Source of the DNA: CAIWHR01 sp040007035
GTDB lineage: Bacteria > Pseudomonadota > Gammaproteobacteria > Burkholderiales > Casimicrobiaceae
Direction: 5' to 3'
Assembly: GCA_040007035.1 (NCBI GenBank)
Contig: JBDTVU010000117.1
Span: 1 to 10,772 of the forward strand
DNA length: 10,772 nucleotides
The notes below the pieces were generated by a model. The model searched no databases. It worked only from the letters and a program-made list of their open reading frames with translations, and was not told the DNA's origin. Below, in pieces: positions 5,744 to 10,772 of this stretch. Each line of letters begins with the position of its first letter. Within the stretch, counting starts at the first letter, position 1. The position numbers were made by a program, and so were the translations under genes.

Positions 5744-8589
5744 AGCTGGAGCGAGGCTTCCTGCAGAGTCGCGTGGCGAGGCGGATCGTGGCGCTGTTCG
5801 TCCTGTGCGCGCTGATCCCGATCTCGGCGCTGGCGCTTCTCTCGTACGAGCATGTCCGCAAGGAACTCGTCGAGCAGGGCTACACGCATCTGGCGCAGCT
5901 CGCCGAGGGGTACTCCGCGTCGTTGTACGACCGGCTGATCGCCGTCGGCCGACAGATGAGTGGCATGGCCACCGAGGCCGATGCCCCCGGTGCGCGCTGG
6001 ACCGAGGGCTACCGGCAGACGCTGCGCACGGAGTTCGACGCGATCGCCGTCGTCGGCGCCGATGGCAGGACGACCGTGCTGCTCGGCGCGCCTCGCCCGT
6101 TCGCCCCGCTGTCGGTGACCGAACTCGGGTACCTGGCGAAGGGCGAGGCGGTGATCCGGACTTCGCACGCGGGCGGCGGGTCGGCGCCCGTCGTGTTGGC
6201 ACAGGCGGTGGACCCTGCGCGACCGGAGCGCGGCGCGCTCGTCGTCGAGATCGGCGCGACCTATCTCTGGGGCGATTCGGACGCACTGCCGGCACTGACC
6301 GACTTCTGCGTCGCCGACGCCGAAGGTAGCCTCCTGTATTGCTCGCAGTCGCGGCCGTCGCCCGCGATCGGCGAGTTCGCCGCACGCAGGACAGAGCCCG
6401 CGAACGGCCGCTTCACGTTCGATGGCGACGATGGCCCGCAGATCGCCAGCTATCGCGAACTCTTTCTCGAGCCCCATTTCATGGTTCACGGATGGACAGT
6501 GATCGCGTCGCGGCCGGCGGAAGACGTGCTGGCGCCGGTGGTGGCGTTCCAGTCGAGCTTCATCCCGGTCATTGCGCTGGCGCTGCTTGTCGTGGCGCTG
6601 TTCAGCGTGACCCAGGTGCGGCGCACGCTCGTGCCGCTGTCACGCCTCATCGAGGGTACCCGGCGCGCAGGGGACCAGGATTTCAGCACCCGCGTCGACG
6701 TCCGCAGCAACGATGAGCTTGGCGAGCTTGCCGCGTCGTTCAACATGATGAACGTGCGGCTGGGCCGCCAGTTCACGGCGCTGTCGACGCTGGCCGACAT
6801 CGACCGCGCAATCCTGTCGCGGCTCGATGTCGACCACGTCGTCGAAACCGTGGTCCGCGGCATTCAGGCGATCGTGCCGGCGCACTCGGTGAGCGTTGCG
6901 ATCCTGGACCGCAACGCCGTCGACGTGATGCGGGTCTACTCGCGCGGCCCCGGTGCCGACGCGCCGGTTGAGCTGGAACGCGCGCCCTGCACCGTCGAGG
7001 ACACCCAGGAGCTCGCCCTGCACGCGGAAGGCGTATGGCTGGACGCGACCGCTTCGGTGCGTCCGTTCACGGCGGCGGTGCGGCGGCTGGGTGCCACTGC
7101 GCTATTCGTGCTGCCGATCGTCTGGCAGGGCGCCGTCGTCGGCGCCGTTGCGCTGGGGTTCGGGCGCGAAGCCGAGTTGTCCGCGGACGACCGGGCTCGC
7201 TCGCACGATCTGGCCGACCGCGTCGGCGTCGCTTTCGCGGCCGCCGCGCGGGACGAGCAGATCTACTACCAGGCGCACTACGACACGCTGACCGGCCTGC
7301 CGAATCGCCTCTACTTCAAGGACCAGCTGGTGCGCACGCTGGCCCATGCCCATCGCGACCGCGAGCGCTTTGCGCTGCTGTTCATCGACCTCGATTTCTT
7401 CAAGCGGGTCAACGACAGCCTCGGCCATACGGCTGGCGACGACGTGCTGCGCGAGGCCGCCAGCCGGCTGCGCGGCGGGCTGCGCGACACCGACACCCTC
7501 GCGCGGCTCGGCGGCGACGAGTTCACCGTCGTCGTATCCGACATCCGCTCGTCGCGGGATCCGAGGGTCGTTGCCGAGCACCTGATTGCCGCCCTGTCGG
7601 CGCCCTTCGTCGTCGACAGCCAGGAGCATTTCCTCAGCGCGAGCATCGGCATCGCGCTCTATCCGGATGACGGCCTGACTGCAGACGAGCTGCTGCGCAA
7701 CGCGGACACGGCGATGTACCGGGCGAAGGACACGGGCCGCGGCCGCTGCGTGTTCTTCGAGGAGCGGATGAACCTGGTGGCGGTCGCACGGGTGCGTTCG
7801 GAGCGCGACCTGCGCCGCGCCGTCGACGAGGGCGAGTTCGTCCTCCACTACCAGCCGCTGCAGGACCTCGGCTCCGGCGCCATCGTCGCGGCCGAGGCGT
7901 TGCTGCGCTGGCAACATCCGGAGCGGGGATTGCTCTCGCCCGAGCATTTCATCGGGCTGGCCGAGGAGACCGGCCTCATCGACCGGCTCGGCGAGTGGGT
8001 GCTGCGCGAAGCCTGCGCCGAGCTCGGCGCACTGCAGCATGCAGGGATCCCCCTGCCCAGCGTGTCGGTCAACGTGTCCGCGCGCCAGTTCAGGCAGACG
8101 GATTTCGTCTCCACCGTCGGCGACATCCTCCGCGTCACGGCGACGCCCCCGGGCGGACTCGAGATCGAGATCACCGAAAGCCTGCTGCTCGACGCCAATG
8201 CCGACGTGGTGCGCGCGCTCGACGAGCTGAAGGCCCTCGGTGTCCGCATCGCACTGGACGATTTCGGCACCGGATATTCGTCGCTGTCGTATCTCAAGCG
8301 TTTCCCGGTCGATGTCGTCAAGATCGACCGCTCGTTCGTGAAGGACCTTCCGGACGACGAAAGCTCGAGCGCGATCACCGGCGCCATCATCCTGATGTCG
8401 CACGCACTGCACAAGCAGGTTGTGGCCGAAGGGGTGGCCACCGCGGAGCAGGCGGCGTTCCTGCGCCGCCTGGGCTGCGATCGACTGCAGGGCTTCTATC
8501 TGAGCAAACCACTGCCGGCGGCGGCGCTTGCCGTGTTCGTCCGTCGCGCCGGCGGGACCGTGCCGGTCGCTCGCATCGCGGCTGGCTGA
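5740..8589 (+). CDS. Membrane sensor with HAMP, GAF, GGDEF and EAL domains (c-di-GMP turnover)
   Basis: The 949-residue protein has TM1 at about 16-35, a periplasmic Cache-like sensor (36-268), TM2 (273-292), HAMP (293-345), a GAF-type domain (about 350-503), GGDEF (about 512-675) and EAL (about 685-935). The diguanylate cyclase part has Asp550, Asn558 and an exact GGDEF at 591-595, with an inhibitory RxxD at 582-585 five residues before it, so product inhibition is expected. The phosphodiesterase part keeps EAL (719-721), Asn778, Glu813, Asp840-Asp841, Lys861, Glu897 and Gln917, the metal and substrate ligands of active EAL domains. Both activities therefore look intact, and the net output would depend on the periplasmic and GAF signals. 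Start GTG 5740 overlaps the pseudopilin stop (GTGA). It converges on the SGNH hydrolase with a 16-base gap. The ligand of either sensor domain is unknown. Confidence 0.95.
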   Translation: MKLERGFLQSRVARRIVALFVLCALIPISALALLSYEHVRKELVEQGYTHLAQLAEGYSASLYDRLIAVGRQMSGMATEADAPGARWTEGYRQTLRTEFDAIAVVGADGRTTVLLGAPRPFAPLSVTELGYLAKGEAVIRTSHAGGGSAPVVLAQAVDPARPERGALVVEIGATYLWGDSDALPALTDFCVADAEGSLLYCSQSRPSPAIGEFAARRTEPANGRFTFDGDDGPQIASYRELFLEPHFMVHGWTVIASRPAEDVLAPVVAFQSSFIPVIALALLVVALFSVTQVRRTLVPLSRLIEGTRRAGDQDFSTRVDVRSNDELGELAASFNMMNVRLGRQFTALSTLADIDRAILSRLDVDHVVETVVRGIQAIVPAHSVSVAILDRNAVDVMRVYSRGPGADAPVELERAPCTVEDTQELALHAEGVWLDATASVRPFTAAVRRLGATALFVLPIVWQGAVVGAVALGFGREAELSADDRARSHDLADRVGVAFAAAARDEQIYYQAHYDTLTGLPNRLYFKDQLVRTLAHAHRDRERFALLFIDLDFFKRVNDSLGHTAGDDVLREAASRLRGGLRDTDTLARLGGDEFTVVVSDIRSSRDPRVVAEHLIAALSAPFVVDSQEHFLSASIGIALYPDDGLTADELLRNADTAMYRAKDTGRGRCVFFEERMNLVAVARVRSERDLRRAVDEGEFVLHYQPLQDLGSGAIVAAEALLRWQHPERGLLSPEHFIGLAEETGLIDRLGEWVLREACAELGALQHAGIPLPSVSVNVSARQFRQTDFVSTVGDILRVTATPPGGLEIEITESLLLDANADVVRALDELKALGVRIALDDFGTGYSSLSYLKRFPVDVVKIDRSFVKDLPDDESSSAITGAIILMSHALHKQVVAEGVATAEQAAFLRRLGCDRLQGFYLSKPLPAAALAVFVRRAGGTVPVARIAAG

Positions 8590-8605
8590 CCGCGCCGCTA
8601 CGCCG

Positions 8606-9475
8606 TCAGGGCGGTAGGAGAGCCCCGGCCGCACCGCCGATCAGTGCAGCGAGCTTGCCGTAGCCGTCAGCCGTTGGATGGATCTCGTTCATCCAGTCGT
8701 TCGACACGCCGGTCGCACCGAGCGTCGCGCGCGAGAGCGTGCCGCGCGTGTCGACGACGTGGAACGCCGGCAGGCCGGCCGGCGCTGCCGCATCGAGCGC
8801 CGCGATCGCGTCGCCGAGCCGTCCGACCAGGTAGTCGGAAACGGCGAGCCAGTCCTTCTTCGGCACCTTCGCCGCGGTGAGCGCCGGCTGCAGCCACGGG
8901 CCTTTCGCCGGCACCAGCACGAACCTCGCCGGAGCGCTGCGCGGCGTCACCCAGTCGTAGGTGTGGGTGACGATCGGCGCGCCCGCGCACGGGCTGCCGG
9001 GCGCATCGCGTAGCGCCACGATGCTGCGGTAGCCCGCGGTCACGTCGGCCAGCAACGATGCGATCGCGGCTTCATCGCAGTAGTCGGCTGGGTCCGCGAC
9101 CGGTGCGGCGCGCCGCGGCGGCGGCAGCAGGATGTCGCGGACGCGATCGATCAGGTCGTTGCCTCCGCCGGAGAGCAGGATCGCGTCCCAGCGATAGCCG
9201 AAGCGCGCGGAGAACGCGGCCTGGAGTTCGCGGTTGGCGGCGATCTCGGCCATGTGGCGGATCGTGTCGCCAGGAAGCGCGCAGTTGACGACGATGGCGT
9301 TCGCCGGGAATTCGAGCGTGAACAGCAGGTTCGACGTCGGCAGGCCGCCCAGCGTGAACCACGAGTCGCCCTCGGCGAGGAGGCGCCAACGATAGTCGCC
9401 GCTGTCCGGATCGCGGGCGCGGTCGCCGGTCTCGAGCCGGTCCCAGGCGATGACGTTCGGGTGCTGCATCGGCAT
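8606..9475 (-). CDS. SGNH/GDSL-family hydrolase
   Basis: The 289-residue protein has the family's blocks in order: GDSW with nucleophile Ser38 (36-39), the oxyanion Gly in ALPGDT (66-71), GGGND with Asn106 (103-107), and a terminal DWMNEIHP with His266 (260-267). SGNH enzymes hydrolyse esters or acyl groups, and this sequence does not reveal the substrate. The usual catalytic Asp sits three residues before the His, but here that position is Asn263, so Asp260 or Glu264 may serve, or the Ser-His pair works alone. There is no signal peptide or membrane segment, so it should be cytoplasmic. ATG 9475 is supported by GAGGTGA about seven bases upstream (minus strand, near 9479-9485); a second ATG at 9469 is less well placed. 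It is divergent from the ArgB-like gene. Confidence 0.85.
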   Translation of the reverse strand: MPMQHPNVIAWDRLETGDRARDPDSGDYRWRLLAEGDSWFTLGGLPTSNLLFTLEFPANAIVVNCALPGDTIRHMAEIAANRELQAAFSARFGYRWDAILLSGGGNDLIDRVRDILLPPPRRAAPVADPADYCDEAAIASLLADVTAGYRSIVALRDAPGSPCAGAPIVTHTYDWVTPRSAPARFVLVPAKGPWLQPALTAAKVPKKDWLAVSDYLVGRLGDAIAALDAAAPAGLPAFHVVDTRGTLSRATLGATGVSNDWMNEIHPTADGYGKLAALIGGAAGALLPP

Positions 9476-9546
9476 GGCTCACCTCGCACGAAGCCGGCGG
9501 GAAGCTGTGCGCCGGCGGTGGCGCTCCCAAACGGCTGCCCGCCGCC

Positions 9547-9569
9547 ATGCAATTCCCGCGCGATTGCAT
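9547..9569. promoter_or_regulatory. Operator-like inverted repeat ATGCAAT-N9-ATTGCAT
   Basis: A perfect 7-bp inverted repeat, AT-rich against a very GC-rich background, sits between the divergent SGNH hydrolase and ArgB-family genes. It overlaps -10-like hexamers on both strands: CATTAT (9567-9572) on plus, and GATAAT (9568-9573 complement) on minus. That is the geometry expected of a repressor or autoregulator site controlling one or both genes. The binding protein is unknown. Confidence 0.45.
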
Positions 9570-9643
9570 TATCCTCGCACCGGTGCGCCCGATGCGCGCC
9601 GACGGCTGCGACGCTGCTGCGGCCGCGACCCGCCGTCACGCCG

Positions 9644-10585
9644 ATGTCCTCCACCGACCTCCCTCCGCCGCAGAAGGCCCGGATCCTGTCCGAGGCGCTG
9701 CCGTTCATTCGCGCATATCACGCGAAGACGCTGGTCGTCCGCTTCGGCGGCGCGGCGATGGCCGACGCGGCGCTGATGGCCGGCTTCGCCCGCGACGTCG
9801 CGCTGCTGCGCCTCGTCGGGATGAATCCGATCGTCGTCCACGGCGGCGGCTGGCGGATCGAGGACCTGATGCGGCAGATGGGGCTCAACGAACGCAAGCA
9901 CCGCGGGATGCGGATCACCGACGCGCCGACGATGAACGTCGTCGAGATGGTGCTGGACGAACGCAACCAGGAGCTGGTCGGCCTCATCAACCGCAATGGC
10001 GGACGTGCCGTCGGCATCAGCGGCCAGGACGGCCGCTTCATCCACGCCCGGCCGAGGGTGCTGCCGGCCGAGCCCGACGGCGCGGCGGCGCCGGATCTCG
10101 GTTTCGTCGGCGACGTCGAGCGGATCGATCCGGCGCTGATCAACCTGCTGCTGTCGCGCCGGTTCATTCCGGTCGTGATGCCGATCGGCGTCGGTGACGA
10201 CGGCACCGCCTACCACGTCAATTCCGACATCGTCGCCGGCCAGCTTGCGCGTACGCTGAACGCGGAGAAGCTGATCCTGATGACGAACGTCCCGGGCGTG
10301 CTCGGCCGCGACGGCAAGCTGGCGTATGTCCTCACCGCGACGGAGGCCGCCGCGCTTGTCGACGACGGCACCGTCCAGGGCGGGATGGTGCCGCGGGTCA
10401 CGGCGGCGCTGGCCGCCGTGCGCGAAGGCGTGCGCTCGGTCCACATCATCGACGGCGGGGTGCAGAGCGCGCTGTTGCTGGAGGTGCTGACGGCGTCCGG
10501 CGTCGGCACCGCGGTGCGCTCCGACGCCGGGCCGCACTTCCTCGCCGACAGCAAGAGCTATTTCGCGACGGCCGCCGGCGGCTGA
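9644..10585 (+). CDS. argB: Acetylglutamate kinase-family protein with altered active-site lysines
   Basis: The 313-residue protein aligns by eye along the amino-acid kinase fold of ArgB, which phosphorylates N-acetyl-L-glutamate in arginine synthesis. Conserved blocks include FARDVALLRLVGMNP (48-62), MRITDAPTMNVVEMVL (89-104), VGDVERIDPALIN (155-167), IPVVMPIGVGDDG (175-187), VNSD (192-195) and VHIIDGGVQSALLLEVLT (266-283). Substrate-binding Arg90 and Asn193 are kept. Signature lysines are not: KYGGNAM is RFGGAAM (33-39), GGGPQI is GGGWRI (67-72), GKDG is GQDG (127-130) and GGMxPK is GGMVPR (246-251), while GGQVNK is DERNQE (105-110). It may be a second, divergent copy with changed activity rather than the housekeeping enzyme. 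A C-terminal extension (293-313, with FLADSKSYF) is present. ATG 9644 fits the family's N-terminus but lacks a good ribosome site. Confidence 0.82.
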   Translation: MSSTDLPPPQKARILSEALPFIRAYHAKTLVVRFGGAAMADAALMAGFARDVALLRLVGMNPIVVHGGGWRIEDLMRQMGLNERKHRGMRITDAPTMNVVEMVLDERNQELVGLINRNGGRAVGISGQDGRFIHARPRVLPAEPDGAAAPDLGFVGDVERIDPALINLLLSRRFIPVVMPIGVGDDGTAYHVNSDIVAGQLARTLNAEKLILMTNVPGVLGRDGKLAYVLTATEAAALVDDGTVQGGMVPRVTAALAAVREGVRSVHIIDGGVQSALLLEVLTASGVGTAVRSDAGPHFLADSKSYFATAAGG

Positions 10586-10612
10586 TCTGGCCGGGCGGCC
10601 GCCGGCGGTTCA

Positions 10613-10632
10613 GCCGGAGCGGCGCCTCCGGC
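10613..10632 (+). terminator. Hairpin downstream of the ArgB-family gene
   Basis: GCCGGAG (10613-10619) pairs perfectly with CTCCGGC (10626-10632) over a six-base loop. It follows the stop codon by 27 bases. No T tract follows, so it would be a weak or factor-assisted terminator. A GGCCGCCGGCGG direct repeat (10570-10581, 10597-10608) lies just before it. Confidence 0.4.
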
Positions 10633-10684
10633 GCGATCATAAGCGAATCCGCGCACCGCTGGCGCGCGGCCCACCGGTCCGGCA

Positions 10685-10712
10685 TTGCCGATTGGTGGCG
10701 GGCGCGTATCAT
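10685..10712 (+). promoter_or_regulatory. Sigma-70 promoter TTGCCG-N16-TATCAT for the next gene
   Basis: The -35 TTGCCG (10685-10690) and -10 TATCAT (10707-10712) are separated by 16 bases. A 6-bp inverted repeat CCGATT (10688-10693) / AATCGG (10714-10719) overlaps it. A strong GAGGAG ribosome site follows at 10764-10769, so the start codon of the next plus-strand gene should lie within a few bases after the window's end. Confidence 0.55.
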
Positions 10713-10763
10713 GAATCGGCTGCCGGCGGCCCCCCGGGCTTCGCGGCGGCCCATCGCAGCAAC

Positions 10764-10769
10764 GAGGAG
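10764..10769 (+). promoter_or_regulatory. Ribosome binding site of a gene starting beyond the window
   Basis: GAGGAG three bases from the window's end, downstream of a plausible promoter and in a stretch without an open gene. Its start codon is not in the window, so the gene cannot be named. Confidence 0.5.
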
Positions 10770-10772
10770 ACG

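Noticed and set aside
5456..6489. Minus-strand open frames (309 and 252 residues) opposite the pseudopilin end and sensor domain
   Set aside because: Arg-rich shadow translations with no domain pattern. The plus-strand genes explain the region.
7102..8634. 510-residue minus-strand open frame opposite the GGDEF-EAL gene
   Set aside because: It mirrors the codon bias of the sense gene, which has intact GGDEF and EAL motifs. No start signal or domain is visible.
9254..9643. N-terminal extension of the ArgB-family frame upstream of ATG 9644
   Set aside because: The extra 130 codons overlap the hydrolase gene antisense and the intergenic palindrome. ArgB homologues begin close to the ATG at 9644.
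10570..10608. GGCCGCCGGCGG direct repeat near the end of the ArgB-family gene, considered as a repeat element or attachment site
   Set aside because: Short, palindromic GC-only words like this arise often in such DNA. There is no integrase, target duplication or further copies nearby.

Overview
The window comes from a GC-rich Gram-negative bacterium. It contains a lipid A acyltransferase, several exported c-type cytochromes, a type II secretion-like pseudopilin, and genes read with strong G/C third-position bias and frequent GTG starts. Together these fit a respiring betaproteobacterium (Rhodocyclales or Burkholderiales-like), but the lineage is an inference and no rRNA or other marker is present. 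There is no rRNA, tRNA, IS element, phage gene or CRISPR array. Gene order looks chromosomal and tightly packed.

Layout. (1) 1-1032: the last few codons of an upstream gene, then an exported Vgb-like beta-propeller protein. (2) 1067-2367, minus strand: an LpxL/HtrB-type lipid A acyltransferase whose stop overlaps the start of arfB, a stop-codon-independent ribosome rescue hydrolase. (3) 2484-4005, plus strand: the SHP / diheme cytochrome DHC / membrane cytochrome b cluster, tightly coupled, with a perfect TATAAT box in front. It is followed after a hairpin by an exported, probably lipid-anchored MsrA (4110-4787). (4) 4788-5161: a sparse region with a possible small minus-strand gene. (5) 5162-8589: a GspG-like pseudopilin translationally coupled to a 949-residue membrane sensor with HAMP, GAF, GGDEF and EAL domains, both c-di-GMP domains apparently intact. 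(6) 8606-9475, minus: a cytoplasmic SGNH/GDSL hydrolase. (7) 9644-10585, plus: an acetylglutamate kinase-family protein that lacks the usual catalytic lysines. A clean 7-bp inverted repeat lies between the divergent genes 6 and 7. (8) 10586-10772: a promoter and ribosome binding site for a gene that begins just beyond the window.

Most notable points: the ArgB-family protein with Arg or Gln at its signature lysines; a redox block that could link quinol to periplasmic haem chemistry and methionine sulfoxide repair; and the coupled pseudopilin / c-di-GMP sensor pair. No wholly new defence or mobile system is evident.
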